Origin: Halobacterium sp. DL1
Lineage (GTDB): Archaea > Halobacteriota > Halobacteria > Halobacteriales > Halobacteriaceae
Length of the DNA: 64,000 bases
Direction of reading: 5' to 3'
Assembly (NCBI GenBank): GCA_000230955.3
Contig: CP007060.1
Span: forward strand, 1,178,001-1,242,000
Part shown: piece by piece, positions 54,974-64,000 of the stretch
How the letters are laid out: each line of letters starts with the position of its first letter
Numbering within the stretch: the first letter of the stretch is position 1
Notes under the pieces: model-generated
Databases searched by the model: none
The model's input: the letters and a program-made list of their open reading frames with translations, nothing else
What the model was told of the DNA's origin: nothing
Position numbers and translations under genes: made by a program

Positions 54974-56209
54974 TCACCCGCGAGTGCTGACGCGGTCCGC
55001 GACGGCGACTGCGAGCGCGCCCCCGACGGCGACCACGCCCGCCGCGACGAAGACCGGGTCGTAGGTAGCGAACGTCTCGTAGCCGACGCCAGCGAGGTAC
55101 GGCGCGAGGATGCCGCTGAGCGCGAACGCGACCGAGATCAGCCCGAACACCGAGTTGATGTTCGCGCGACCGAACAGGTCCGCCGTGAGTGGCGCGAGCA
55201 GCGCGCCGTTGCCGCCGTACGCGAGCCCGAAGACGACCGCGAACGCCCAGAGGCCGACCGCAGTCTCCACGCCGGCGAGCGCGACGGTGGAGACTCCCAT
55301 CGCGCTCGAGCAACCGACGAAGACGCGGATGCGGCCGAGCCGGTCGCCGAAGAAGCCGATGGCGACCCGGCCGGCCGCGCTCGCCGCGCCGACCACCGCG
55401 AGCGCCGTGGCCCCGGTCGCTCGCGTCAGGCCGACGTCCGTGCCGAAGACGACGAGGTTGACGAGCACGACGTACAGCGTCCCGTAGATGGTCATCCAGC
55501 CGACGAACGTGAGCGCGAACGTCCGCGTCCGTGCGACGGCGGCGACCTCGGCTAGCTGGGTGCGCCAGTCCGTGTCGCCGGCGCGGTCGACGCCGTTCGG
55601 GAACTCCGCCGTGGGCGCCTCCTCCGGACCGGGTTCACCGCGGACGAGCGCCGCCGCCGCGGCGAGGACGACCGCGACGCCGGCCGCGAGCGCGACGAGT
55701 GCGTCCCGCCAGCCGACACGCGCGACGAGTTCCGTCGCGACGGGCGAGACGACGAGCATCCCGACGCCGAGTCCGGCCGAGGCGAGGCCGCTGGCGAGAC
55801 CGACCCGCCGGTCGAACCACCGGGCGGGCGTCGCGTACGCCACCACGTAGACCACGCTCAAACCGCCGCCGACGACGACCCCGTACGCCACGACGAACTG
55901 TGGGAGGGTGGCGGCGCGACTGGTTGCGACTAGCCCCCCGCAGAGGACGACGGTACCCAGGACGAGCATGCGGCGGGCGCCGAAGCGGTCCACGAGCGCA
56001 CCGATGCCGACGGCGCCGACGTAGAGGGCTACGGTCTGGACACCGAAGGCCGTGGACGTCGTGCTCCGTGGCGCGCCGAAGGCGTCGAGGACCGGTTCGA
56101 AGAACACGCCGAAAGAGTACGAGAGCCCGAAGACGACGAACGACCCGAGGAAACAGCCGGTGACGACGACCCAGCCGGCGTACACGTCCGAACGACGGTT
56201 CCATCGCAT
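54974..56209 (-). CDS. MFS transporter (monocarboxylate/oxalate-formate antiporter type)
   Basis: 411 residues, twelve helices. GWVVVTGCFLGSFVVFGLSYSFG is the OFA family N-terminus, followed by GALVDRFGARRML and a loop 8-9 GDRLGRIRVF. The family exchanges small carboxylates. It is the upstream gene of the pair with MATE, and both may be cotranscribed. Substrate inferred only by family. Confidence 0.88.
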   Translation of the reverse strand: MRWNRRSDVYAGWVVVTGCFLGSFVVFGLSYSFGVFFEPVLDAFGAPRSTTSTAFGVQTVALYVGAVGIGALVDRFGARRMLVLGTVVLCGGLVATSRAATLPQFVVAYGVVVGGGLSVVYVVAYATPARWFDRRVGLASGLASAGLGVGMLVVSPVATELVARVGWRDALVALAAGVAVVLAAAAALVRGEPGPEEAPTAEFPNGVDRAGDTDWRTQLAEVAAVARTRTFALTFVGWMTIYGTLYVVLVNLVVFGTDVGLTRATGATALAVVGAASAAGRVAIGFFGDRLGRIRVFVGCSSAMGVSTVALAGVETAVGLWAFAVVFGLAYGGNGALLAPLTADLFGRANINSVFGLISVAFALSGILAPYLAGVGYETFATYDPVFVAAGVVAVGGALAVAVADRVSTRG

Positions 56210-56393
56210 CGGCGCCGGCTACGCGGTGGGGGGTTGAAAGAACTGGGGGTCCGTCAAACGGTTCGGGGTGGTCGGGACCCGCGGTCGAACGCACAGGACA
56301 GCCGTTCGAATCTGCCGGACGCTCGGTCGGTGTAGCTCCACTCCCCGTAAGAGATGTTAACAGAAAACGGACGCCATGTTACCTCCACCCAAG

Positions 56394-56401
56394 GCTTTAT
56401 C
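56394..56401 (+). promoter_or_regulatory. TATA box of the AtoE-amidase unit
   Basis: GCTTTATC lies 25-32 bases upstream of the ATG at 56426. The preceding 50 bases hold GTTAAC and an AT-rich run that could serve as a regulatory site. Confidence 0.4.
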
Positions 56402-56425
56402 ACAACTCGGTATAGTCTCCGTTCT

Positions 56426-57856
56426 ATGGCAACATCCCGCAGTCGTGTACAGGCGATGGGGCAACGGATGGCCAACTGGTCCGAGAAGTGGGTGCCGAAC
56501 CCGTTCCTGTTCGCGGTGTTACTCACGATCATCGCGTACATCGCGGCGAACCTCGCGACGCCGGACGGTCCGGTGGAGAACATCAGGAACTGGTACGGCG
56601 GCTTCTGGACACTGCTCACGTTCGCGATGCAGATGGTGCTCATCCTCGTGACGGGGTACGCGGTCGCCGACTCCGACTTCGTCAGCGGCTACCTCGACCG
56701 TCTCGCGTCGTGGCCGGACAACAACGCGCAGGCGGCAGCAGCAACCGGCGTCGTCGGCATGATCGGCGGGTACTTCCACTGGGGCGTCGGCCTCATCGTG
56801 GGCGCTATCTTCGCCATCTTCGTCGCTCGCGCCGGCCACAAGCGCGGGAAGACGTTCCACTACCCGCTGCTCGCCGCGGCGGGCTACACGAGCCAGGTCA
56901 TCTGGCACGTCGGGCCGTCCTCGAGCGCCGGACTGCTCTCGGCGACTGATGACCACCCGTTCGTAGACACCATCGGTATCGTCCCGCTCTCGGAGTCCGT
57001 GTTCACGGTCTACGCGTTCGGGCTCGCCGTGCTGGTTCTCGTCACGGTCACCATCACGCTGTACTACCTCGCGCCGAACGAGGAGAACGCGACCGGCATC
57101 GAGGAGTACGCACCGAGCCTCCTCGACGACGACGAGGACCTCGACGCACTCGACGAACCGACCGACCCCGAACCGCAGGCCGACGGTGGGACCGCCCAGG
57201 TTGACCCCCTCGACCAGGTCACGCCCGCGGACCGCATCAACGACAGCCGCATCATCGCATACCTCATCGGCCTCGGGATGGTCGTCTACATCGTCGACTA
57301 CCTCGCGCAGGTGGGAACCATCGGCGAGGCGCTCGACCTCAACCTCTTCAACTTCATCTTCATCGCGCTCGGCCTCTTCCTCCACAAGACGCCATCGGCG
57401 TACATGGAGGCCATCCGGGACGCGACCGAGGGCGCCGCAGGTATCATCCTGCAGTTCCCGTTCTACGCCGGCATCCTCGGCATCATCAGCGGCTCCGGTC
57501 TCTCCGCGCTCATCGCCGAAGGCCTGCTCGACATCGCGACTCCCGCCACGTTCCCCGTCATCGCGTGGCTGCTCGGCGGCGTCATGAACCTCTTCGTCCC
57601 GAGCGGCGGCGGCGAGTGGGGCATCATCGGGGGCATCATCGGCGGTGCCGCCATCGAACTCGGCGTCTCGCCGGGGAAGGCAATCATCGCCTACGGCACC
57701 GGCGACATGTGGACGAACATGTTCCAGCCGTTCTGGGCGATTCCGCTCCTCGGCCTGACGAAGGTGCGGGCCCGCGACATCCTCGGCTACACGATGATCA
57801 TCCTCATCGTGCTCACGCCGGTGTTCGCGATCGGCCTCTACTTCCTGCCGTACTGA
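56426..57856 (+). CDS. atoE: Short-chain fatty acid transporter (AtoE type)
   Basis: 476 residues from ATG 56426. WVPNPFLFAVLLTIIAYIAA, WHVGPSSSAGLL and SGGGEWGIIGGII are AtoE motifs, and about eleven helices are present. A cytosolic acidic loop between residues 215 and 260 (EENATGIEEYAPSLLDDDED) is an insertion compared with bacteria. It imports short-chain carboxylates such as acetoacetate or butyrate. The amidase gene follows 64 bases later in the same direction. Confidence 0.88.
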   Translation: MATSRSRVQAMGQRMANWSEKWVPNPFLFAVLLTIIAYIAANLATPDGPVENIRNWYGGFWTLLTFAMQMVLILVTGYAVADSDFVSGYLDRLASWPDNNAQAAAATGVVGMIGGYFHWGVGLIVGAIFAIFVARAGHKRGKTFHYPLLAAAGYTSQVIWHVGPSSSAGLLSATDDHPFVDTIGIVPLSESVFTVYAFGLAVLVLVTVTITLYYLAPNEENATGIEEYAPSLLDDDEDLDALDEPTDPEPQADGGTAQVDPLDQVTPADRINDSRIIAYLIGLGMVVYIVDYLAQVGTIGEALDLNLFNFIFIALGLFLHKTPSAYMEAIRDATEGAAGIILQFPFYAGILGIISGSGLSALIAEGLLDIATPATFPVIAWLLGGVMNLFVPSGGGEWGIIGGIIGGAAIELGVSPGKAIIAYGTGDMWTNMFQPFWAIPLLGLTKVRARDILGYTMIILIVLTPVFAIGLYFLPY

Positions 57857-57920
57857 ATCGCAGCACACTCCGGGCCGGACGGCCCGCGAACTGACTCCGC
57901 GTTCTTCCTCTCGGTTCACG

Positions 57921-59213
57921 ATGACTACACACCACAACCCACTCGCAGACCTGATCGCAGACCTGCACGACGGCCGAACGACGCCCACCGACTACGCCGA
58001 ATCGCGACTCGACAGACTCGACGCGACGGAAGACGATATCCGCGCGTTCCTCCCGGAGGAGGGGCGCAACGACCGCGTCCTTGCCGCCGCCGAGTCCGTC
58101 GAGGACGAGTACGTCGACGGTGACCGACCGCCGCTGTACGGCGTCCCGGTCGGGGTGAAGGACATCTACCACGTGGACGGGTTCGAGACGCGCGCCGGCT
58201 CCTCGGTGCCGCCCGAAGCGCTCGCCAGCCCGCAGTCCGACGTCGTGTCCGCACTCCTGGACGCCGGCGCGCTCGTCTTCGGGAAGACGGTCACCGCCGA
58301 GTTCGCCTACTTCGAACCCGGGCCGACCCGGAACCCCCACGACCTGGGCCACACGCCCGGCGGGTCGTCTTCGGGGAGCGCGGCCGCCGTCGCCGCGGGC
58401 GTAACGCCCCTCGCCGTCGGCACGCAGACGTACGGCTCCATCGTGCGCCCGGCCGCGTTCTGCGGCATCGTCGGCGTCAAACCCAGCTACGGCCGCATCC
58501 CGACCGCCGGCATCGTCCCACTCTCGGAGTCGGGCGACCACGCGGGCTACTTCACACAGGACGTCGCCGGTGCGCGCCACGCGGCGCCCGTGTTCTACGA
58601 CGACTGGGAGGACGCCACCCCAGACGCGAAGCCGGTGCTCGGCGTCCCGGACGACGCGTACCTCTCGCAGGCCGACGACGAGATGCTGGCACAGTTCGAG
58701 GCGCGTCTCGACGACCTGCGGGCCGCCGGCTACGAGATCCGGCGGACAGACGCGCTCTCGGACGTCGCGAGCGTCAACGACCGTCACGACGACATGGTCG
58801 CCGGAGAGGCCGCCCTCACGCACGACGAACTGTACGCCGACTACGGCGACCACTACGCCGACAGCACCGCCGGTCTGCTGACCGACGGCCGCGACGTCTC
58901 GGTGGGTCGGCTGGTGGACTGCCGGAACGGCCGCCGGGCGCTCCGTGACAGCCTCGCGGAGACGATGGGCGAGCGGGGACTCGACGCCTGGGTCGCGCCG
59001 TCGGCGCCGGGGCCGGCCCCGGCGGGAATCGACTCGACCGGCGACCCGGTGATGGACGTGCCGTGGACGCACGCCTGCGTCCCCGCGGTCGGGTTGCCGG
59101 CCGGCGAGATAGACGGCCTCCCGGTCGGCCTCCAGGTCGCCGGCCGGTTCGACGACGACGAGCGCCTGCTCGCGTGGTGCGAGGACCTGGCAGACGTGCT
59201 CGGAGACGGCTGA
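57921..59213 (+). CDS. Amidase (amidase signature family)
   Basis: 430 residues. The Ser-cisSer-Lys triad is visible: Lys in VPVGVKDIYHVDG, cis-Ser and Ser in PGGSSSGSAAAVAAGV and TYGSIVRPAAFCG. It is related to GatA but lacks the context of gatB and gatC. It probably hydrolyses a small amide into a carboxylate, and the upstream transporter could import or export the product. The substrate is unknown. Confidence 0.92.
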   Translation: MTTHHNPLADLIADLHDGRTTPTDYAESRLDRLDATEDDIRAFLPEEGRNDRVLAAAESVEDEYVDGDRPPLYGVPVGVKDIYHVDGFETRAGSSVPPEALASPQSDVVSALLDAGALVFGKTVTAEFAYFEPGPTRNPHDLGHTPGGSSSGSAAAVAAGVTPLAVGTQTYGSIVRPAAFCGIVGVKPSYGRIPTAGIVPLSESGDHAGYFTQDVAGARHAAPVFYDDWEDATPDAKPVLGVPDDAYLSQADDEMLAQFEARLDDLRAAGYEIRRTDALSDVASVNDRHDDMVAGEAALTHDELYADYGDHYADSTAGLLTDGRDVSVGRLVDCRNGRRALRDSLAETMGERGLDAWVAPSAPGPAPAGIDSTGDPVMDVPWTHACVPAVGLPAGEIDGLPVGLQVAGRFDDDERLLAWCEDLADVLGDG

Positions 59214-59260
59214 GCAGTTCTTCGTCGTCCGTCGGAACCGGCGGCAGAAGGTCGGCCGAA

Positions 59261-59986
59261 TCAGGACTCTCCGATGACGCCACCGACGGCACCGAGTACG
59301 ACCGGGTACCCGATGCCCGCGACGATGGTGGATTCGACGAACTTCGGGCCGATGGCCATCGAGACCGATTCGCCGAACATCGTCGTACTCAGCGTCCACT
59401 TCGAGAGGAAGGCGATGGCGACGACGCAGACGAGGTAGCCCGCGGCGACCGACGCACCGGCTTTCGCGCCGCTGACGTTCGCGTGGTCTGGCGCACGTGT
59501 CACCACCCAGTACCCCGCAAAGACGAGCGCAATTGCCGGGACGAGGAGCATCCACTGTTCCTCAAGCGCCCCCGCTGACAGGCTCTCAGACACGGACCGC
59601 GACCCCGCCGACCCGGTGACCTCGACGGTGGCGTGGTGCATCGCCATGAACACCCAGCCGACGGCCTGCCACGGTTCGGGTGTCGACGAGATCTGCGACG
59701 GCAGGCTTCCGACGGCGTCGAGTGCTTCCCCCGACTTCCTGGCGTACGTGAACAGGTAGCCCGCGGCGAAGGCTCCGATGCCCGCGACAAACCCCAGTCG
59801 CAACGGGAACTCCTCGATTGCCGAACGCTCTCCGGTGGACGTTCGCTGGTGACCGCTCGCCCCGGACTCGCCACCGCTCGCTGCCTGTCCCCCGCCAGTC
59901 GCGTCCGACCCCAGCGACTCTCCACAGGACTGGCAGAACGCGTTGCTCGTGCCGACGTCGCCTCCACAGTTCGAACAGTACGGCAT
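59261..59986 (-). CDS. Zinc-ribbon membrane protein, unknown
   Basis: 241 residues. The N-terminus has two CxxC knuckles (CSNCGGDVGTSNAFCQSCG), followed by a Gly/Ser linker (to about residue 55). Five membrane helices follow: 65-83, 107-125, 139-158, 172-192 and 218-235. The plan resembles DUF zinc-ribbon membrane proteins common in haloarchaea. Its role is unknown. Confidence 0.78.
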   Translation of the reverse strand: MPYCSNCGGDVGTSNAFCQSCGESLGSDATGGGQAASGGESGASGHQRTSTGERSAIEEFPLRLGFVAGIGAFAAGYLFTYARKSGEALDAVGSLPSQISSTPEPWQAVGWVFMAMHHATVEVTGSAGSRSVSESLSAGALEEQWMLLVPAIALVFAGYWVVTRAPDHANVSGAKAGASVAAGYLVCVVAIAFLSKWTLSTTMFGESVSMAIGPKFVESTIVAGIGYPVVLGAVGGVIGES

Positions 59987-60012
59987 ACGGTCTCCAACAC
60001 GACACTAGCCGG

Positions 60013-60020
60013 TTATAAAA
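60013..60020 (-). promoter_or_regulatory. TATA box of the zinc-ribbon membrane gene
   Basis: TTTTATAA on the minus strand is centred 30 bases upstream of the ATG at 59986. Confidence 0.5.
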
Positions 60021-60077
60021 TCTCGCACAGGTCAGTGGGCTGGGGCGTCTGTATCGTTACGTCGAGCCGTACTACGT

Positions 60078-61178
60078 TCACCAGCCGCGGTCGGTGTGGT
60101 TCAGCCGCTCGCAGCCGTCCTCCGTGACCGCAACCAGGTCCTCGATGCGCACGCCGAACTCGCCCTCGAGGTAGACGCCCGGTTCGACGGAGAACACCAT
60201 CCCCGCCTCCAGTTCGCGGTCATTCCCCGCCACGATGTAGGGCTCTTCGTGGACGTCGAGGCCGACGCCGTGGCCGGTGCGGTGGACGAACTCCTCGCCG
60301 TAGCCCGCGGCCTCGATGACCTCGCGGGCCGCCGCGTCCACCGCGTCGGCTGTCACGCCGGGTTCTACGGCATCGACCGCGGCCTGCTGTGCCTCGCGGA
60401 CGACGTCGTGGACCGTCTCGAACTCCGACGACGGGTCGCCCGCGAGCACCACCGTCCGGGTCTGGTCGCTCGGGTAGGCGTCGACGCGCGTCCCGAAGTC
60501 GAACACCACGGGGTCCCCCGACTCGATTTCGCGGTCGCCGTGGCGGTGGTGGGGTTTGGCGCCGTTGGGCCCGCTGCCCGCGATGATGCCGAAGGAGGGA
60601 CCGTCTCCGTCGTGGGCGGCGAGGCGCTCCTCGACGTACTGGGCGAGTTCGGCCTCGGTCATCCCCACCGCGTCGTCTCCGAGTTCTCGGACGTCACGCA
60701 TCGCGGCGTCGGCCACCTCGCCGGCGCGCCGGAGCGCGTCGAGTTCCGCGGCGTCCTTGCGCACGCGCAGCGGACCGAGCACCTCGTCGGCCAGCCCCCA
60801 CTCGGCGTCCGGGAGCGCCCCTCGCAGGTCCTGCGTGAACCGCGCCCACATCGTCGCGTCCACGAGCAGTTCGCCCGAGGCCATCCCAAGGTCGCTGGCT
60901 GTCTCGCCGACTAGTTCCACGGGGTCGTCGCCGTCCGCCCAGAGTCGCAGGTCCTCGACCCAGGTCTCGTCCCGGATCTGTTCGCCGTACAGTTCGGGCG
61001 CGACGAACGCCGGCTCACCCTCGCTTGGCACGAAGAGGAACAGGTGGCGCTCGGAGGGTTCCTCGTGGAAGCCGCCGAGGTAGTAGAGGTTCTGGCTCGG
61101 GAACAGCACGACCCCCGCCGCGCCGCGCTCGTCGAGGCGTCGCTGACAGCGCCGGGTTCGGTCCTCGAAGTTGTCCAT
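60078..61178 (-). CDS. pepQ: M24-family Xaa-Pro peptidase
   Basis: 366 residues. The N-terminal creatinase-like domain (to about residue 135) is followed by the pita-bread fold with metal ligands in VFDFGTRVDAYPSDQTRTVV (two Asp), GHGVGLDVHEEP (His), SVEPGVY (Glu) and VRIEDLV (Glu). It removes proline-bonded residues from dipeptides in the cytosol. The family also includes creatinase, so the exact substrate is inferred. Confidence 0.9.
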   Translation of the reverse strand: MDNFEDRTRRCQRRLDERGAAGVVLFPSQNLYYLGGFHEEPSERHLFLFVPSEGEPAFVAPELYGEQIRDETWVEDLRLWADGDDPVELVGETASDLGMASGELLVDATMWARFTQDLRGALPDAEWGLADEVLGPLRVRKDAAELDALRRAGEVADAAMRDVRELGDDAVGMTEAELAQYVEERLAAHDGDGPSFGIIAGSGPNGAKPHHRHGDREIESGDPVVFDFGTRVDAYPSDQTRTVVLAGDPSSEFETVHDVVREAQQAAVDAVEPGVTADAVDAAAREVIEAAGYGEEFVHRTGHGVGLDVHEEPYIVAGNDRELEAGMVFSVEPGVYLEGEFGVRIEDLVAVTEDGCERLNHTDRGW

Positions 61179-61203
61179 ACTCGCGGGTCGGCCGCCGCGG
61201 ACC

Positions 61204-63468
61204 TTAACTCCCCGCTACCTGCGCCGGGACGTCACCGAACACGACGTCGGACCCGGCGAGGAGCGCACTCCGCAGGAGTCCAGTTTGCGAGACGGTGTCG
61301 GACCCACTCTCCCCGTCGGCAGTGAGTGTGTCCGTCACGTCCTCACCGTCGAAGACGAGTTCGTACCCAGACCCGGCGCCCGTGAGCCTGAACTCGACGA
61401 TCTCACCTGAGACGAGGAACGCGTCGCCCGCCGCGTCGCCGGTCGACCCAGTCACCGTGACAGTCCCGTCGTCGTTCTCGGTCACGGTGTCCTCGCTGTC
61501 GGCGGAGAGGTCGTCGGTCGCGTGCGGTTCGGCGGAGCCCTCGACGACGAACTCGTAGCTGAAGTCGGCGTCCTCGCGGAGAGAGCGGACGACGAACGGT
61601 GCGTCCGTCCCGCTCACGCCAGTGCCGGCCGCCTGTCCGTCGCTGCCGGTCAACCGCTCGGTGACGTCTTCACCGTCGAACGTGAGTTCGTAGCCGGAGT
61701 CGACGCCGTCGATGGAGAACTCGACGATCTCTCCGGTGACGAGGAATGCGTCACCCGCGGCGTCGCCGGTCGACCCGGTCACCGTGACAGTCCCGTCGTC
61801 GTTCTCGGTCACGGTGTCCTCGCTGTCGGCGGAGAGGTCGTCGGTCGCGTGCGGTTCGGCGGAGCCCTCGACGACGAACTCGTAGCTGAAGTCGGCGTCC
61901 TCGCGGAGAGAGCGGACGACGAGCGTCGCGTCCGTCCCGCTCACTCCGGTCCCGCTGTCGGCCGAACTGTCCTCGTTGTCGCTGTTGGCCGAACTGCCTT
62001 CGTTCCCGCTGTTGGCCGAACTGCCTTCGTTCCCGCTGTTGGCCGAACTGCCTTCGTTCCCACTGTTGGCCGGATTGTCCTCGCTCTCGCTGTTGGCCGG
62101 ATTATCCTCCGTCCCGTTCTCGGTGGATCGATTCACCGTCGACTGCGCCACCAGCACCCGGCCGTCTCCGCTGACGGTCCCGGTGATGGTGCTCGCCGAC
62201 CTATCGACGCTCACGTCGGTGACGACCTCCCAGTCCGAGCCGTCCTGTCGCCAGAGCCTCGCTTGTGCGCCCTCTCCCTCGTACTCGAACGTGAGCGTCA
62301 CCTCGTCCGCGACGTTCGAGAGTTCGACCCCGCTGTCGGCCGGCCGCGAGTTCGGGGGCGTCGTCGCGAGGTCCGCGGTGTCGAACGGCTCCAGAACGAT
62401 GGCCTCGTCCCGGAAGGACAGCGAGGCGACCTGGCCGATTCGCAGGCCGTCGGCGTTCAGGCCGCCGCCGACGATCTCGACCTCCGGTCCGCCGTTGTCC
62501 CTGACGGTCACGTTCTGGAGGGACTCGCCGCTCGCGCGGGCACCGAAGAGCCCGCGGTTTGCGTTGGACTCGACGACCACGTCGCGCAGCACGTTCCGGA
62601 AGCTGTCGGAGAACCGAATGCCCGGCCCGTCGTTGTTCGCCACGTAGGCGTCCACGATGCGGTTGTCCACCACGTCTGTCGAGAGGTAGATGCCGGCCGA
62701 AGCGTATCCTGCCGGGCCGTTCCCGGTCGCGGTCACGTTCCTGAACGTGTTGTCCTCGACGTTCTGGTAGAGCCCGAAGCCGAGCTGGTCGTTGTCGCTG
62801 GCGGTGACGTTCCGGACGGTCGTGTCGCTGACCTCCCAGAACGTGAGTCCGTTCCGATTCTCCGTTGCGGTGACGTTCAGGAGGCTGCCGCGTTCGGCCT
62901 CCGTCAGCCTGACGCCGGCGCGGGTGTTGTTGGTCGCGACCACGTCCTCGAGGCGCGCCTCCGTGTCGGTGCCCGCGATGTCGCCGACGGCGACGCCGTC
63001 ACCCCAGTCGGTGACGCGGAGGTCCCGGACCGTGACCGAGGAGAGCGTCTCGTTCAGGGCTACGGAGGACCCGGGCGTCCCACGGTAGACGAGGACGCCG
63101 ACGCTGTCGTTCGTCCGGTTCCCGGCTATCGTGTGGTTGTTCCCGTCGAGGACGACGTCGCTCGCCCGGACGTGGATGCAGGCGTCCGTCATCTCGCTGC
63201 GGACGTCGCTGGTCAACTCGTAGCGCCCGGGTTCCGTGATGACAGTACAGGAGTCGATCTCCTGGGTCGCCTGCCGGGCCTCCGTCTCGCCGTTCGGTGT
63301 TGCTGGCAGGACTGGTGTGGAGCGGTCTACTGTCCCCACCCGGCTCGCCCCCGTCGTCGGCGTCGCTACGGCGGCCGTCACGGGCGACGTGACGACGAGC
63401 GCCGTGACGAGCACGACGAGAAATCCGAGCAGCAGTCCCCGCACTCCGTCCGGCCGTTCGTTCGACAT
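61204..63468 (-). CDS. Secreted beta-helix surface protein with two identical C-terminal repeats and a 9-residue minisatellite
   Basis: 754 residues from ATG 63468. Residues 1-34 are a signal peptide. From about 70 to 370 parallel beta-helix (PbH1) repeats carry many N-x-T/S sites. Residues 452-505 are six copies of a 9-mer like GNEGSSANS. Two 109-residue repeats (506-614 and 615-723) end the protein, which has no visible PGF-CTERM or membrane anchor. It probably faces the cell exterior; sugar or surface binding is inferred from the fold. Confidence 0.88.
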   Translation of the reverse strand: MSNERPDGVRGLLLGFLVVLVTALVVTSPVTAAVATPTTGASRVGTVDRSTPVLPATPNGETEARQATQEIDSCTVITEPGRYELTSDVRSEMTDACIHVRASDVVLDGNNHTIAGNRTNDSVGVLVYRGTPGSSVALNETLSSVTVRDLRVTDWGDGVAVGDIAGTDTEARLEDVVATNNTRAGVRLTEAERGSLLNVTATENRNGLTFWEVSDTTVRNVTASDNDQLGFGLYQNVEDNTFRNVTATGNGPAGYASAGIYLSTDVVDNRIVDAYVANNDGPGIRFSDSFRNVLRDVVVESNANRGLFGARASGESLQNVTVRDNGGPEVEIVGGGLNADGLRIGQVASLSFRDEAIVLEPFDTADLATTPPNSRPADSGVELSNVADEVTLTFEYEGEGAQARLWRQDGSDWEVVTDVSVDRSASTITGTVSGDGRVLVAQSTVNRSTENGTEDNPANSESEDNPANSGNEGSSANSGNEGSSANSGNEGSSANSDNEDSSADSGTGVSGTDATLVVRSLREDADFSYEFVVEGSAEPHATDDLSADSEDTVTENDDGTVTVTGSTGDAAGDAFLVTGEIVEFSIDGVDSGYELTFDGEDVTERLTGSDGQAAGTGVSGTDAPFVVRSLREDADFSYEFVVEGSAEPHATDDLSADSEDTVTENDDGTVTVTGSTGDAAGDAFLVSGEIVEFRLTGAGSGYELVFDGEDVTDTLTADGESGSDTVSQTGLLRSALLAGSDVVFGDVPAQVAGS
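61300..61953 (-). repeat. Tandem 327-base duplication inside the surface protein gene
   Basis: Two in-frame copies of 327 bases. In the segments 61441-61595 and 61768-61922 they differ at a single base over 155 bases. The flanks are more diverged. This points to recent duplication or gene conversion. Confidence 0.9.
61954..62115 (-). repeat. 27-base minisatellite, six copies
   Basis: Six 27-base units, each coding a 9-mer such as GNEGSSANS; the middle three units are nearly identical, the outer ones diverged (ESEDNPANS, GTEDNPANS, DNEDSSADS). Copy number may vary between strains. Confidence 0.85.
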
Positions 63469-63643
63469 ACGACAGGTATTTCCCTGCACGTAAGTCGCAA
63501 TTGTGGCCGGGTCCTGCCACGACGCAGGCAAGAACCCGAGCGTTGCCGTCACGTTGGGTGCACGCTGGGTGCAAGTTTGCAACCACCAGAGAATCCCGGG
63601 GAGGGGCCGGAACGTTCTACTACCCCCGCCGCCTCCGTCGATT

Positions 63644-64000
63644 GTGCACCGGAGTGGTCACTACGGCGTCGCGCTGCTCTCCTACGCCCCTGTACTCTAC
63701 GTACTCGCCTCCCAGGGTCGCTTCGCGGCCGGCGTGGCGGGCGCCGGCCTCGTGGTGGCACTGACGCTGCTGCCGGACGTCGACCTCTCGATTCCGCTGC
63801 TGGCCCACCGCGGCGTGACGCACACGCTCGCGTTCGCCGCGTTCGTCGGCGCGGCCGCCTGGGCCGCCGTCTGGTTCGCCCCGGTGGAGTTGGCCTCACG
63901 CGAACTGCTGGCGCCCGGCGTGGGCGGCCTGGCGGCGTTCGCCATCCTCGCGCACCTGTTCGCCGACGCGCTCACGCCGCGGGGCGTTCCACTGCTCTGG
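63644..64000 (+). CDS. YdjM/DUF457-like metal-dependent membrane hydrolase (3' end outside window)
   Basis: 119 codons from GTG 63644 run off the right edge. HYGVALLSYAPVLYVLA (helix 1 with a His), LLPDVDLSIPLLAHRGVTHTL and AHLFADALTPRG contain the HRGxTH and D/H motifs of the YdjM (PF04307) family of inner-membrane proteins. Function is unknown, with predicted metal binding. Confidence 0.8.
   Translation, partial: MHRSGHYGVALLSYAPVLYVLASQGRFAAGVAGAGLVVALTLLPDVDLSIPLLAHRGVTHTLAFAAFVGAAAWAAVWFAPVELASRELLAPGVGGLAAFAILAHLFADALTPRGVPLLW

Overview
The window is chromosomal DNA of a haloarchaeon (class Halobacteria). The evidence is the very high GC content, strongly acidic predicted proteins, bat-type HTH_10 regulators, a halocyanin-like lipoprotein, archaeal TATA boxes placed 25-35 bases before start codons, and many 1-8 base stop/start overlaps. 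It is densely coded. No rRNA, tRNA, CRISPR array, IS element or replication origin was seen, and no stretch over about 300 bases lacks a gene. The genus cannot be fixed from this sequence alone.

Layout. 1-1880: end of a copper P-type ATPase, a CopZ-like chaperone and two small winged-helix regulators. 2031-8640: envelope and housekeeping genes (membrane proteins, UDG-family protein, metallo-hydrolase, thioredoxin-like proteins, MscS channel, methyltransferase, MazG-like protein, peroxiredoxin). 8672-11022: AzlCD amino-acid exporter, a LivF remnant and an ornithine cyclodeaminase family protein. 11252-22166: small membrane proteins, several flavoproteins, penicillin acylase, aldolase/HAD pair and glutamate dehydrogenase. 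22243-32731: membrane-anchored winged-helix protein, enoyl-CoA hydratase plus 3-hydroxyacyl-CoA dehydrogenase, a deaminase-type amidohydrolase, thiolase plus an HMG-CoA-synthase-like/DUF35 fusion, MaoC hydratase plus amidohydrolase_2. 32756-36241: MFS transporter, HTH_10 regulator and YeiH-type permease. 36415-41833: histidine utilisation operon hutUGIH, closed by a hairpin plus T-run. 41874-48434: GNAT, an AT-rich insert, PaaG-like isomerase, HTH_10 regulator, paaABCD plus a detached PaaD zinc ribbon, a second HTH_10 regulator broken by an in-frame TAA, and an EthD-like protein. 48515-64000: RNase H-fold nuclease, histidine kinase, halocyanin-like protein, sugar/phosphoglycolate-type phosphatase, MATE and MFS transporters, AtoE transporter plus amidase, M24 peptidase, a repeat-bearing beta-helix surface protein and the start of a YdjM-like membrane protein.

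Working together. Two catabolic themes stand out. The first is histidine to glutamate by the complete hutUGIH set, with glutamate dehydrogenase elsewhere in the window. The second is aerobic phenylacetyl-CoA breakdown: the epoxidase subunits PaaA, B, C and D, a PaaG-like isomerase beside them, and PaaF-, PaaH- and thiolase-like genes 13-21 kb away. PaaK, PaaE and PaaZ were not found here. Points most worth a second look are the HMGCS-like/DUF35 fusion lacking all three catalytic residues, the split PaaD, the interrupted HTH_10 regulator, the leader ORF before YeiH, and the near-identical internal repeats of the surface protein.
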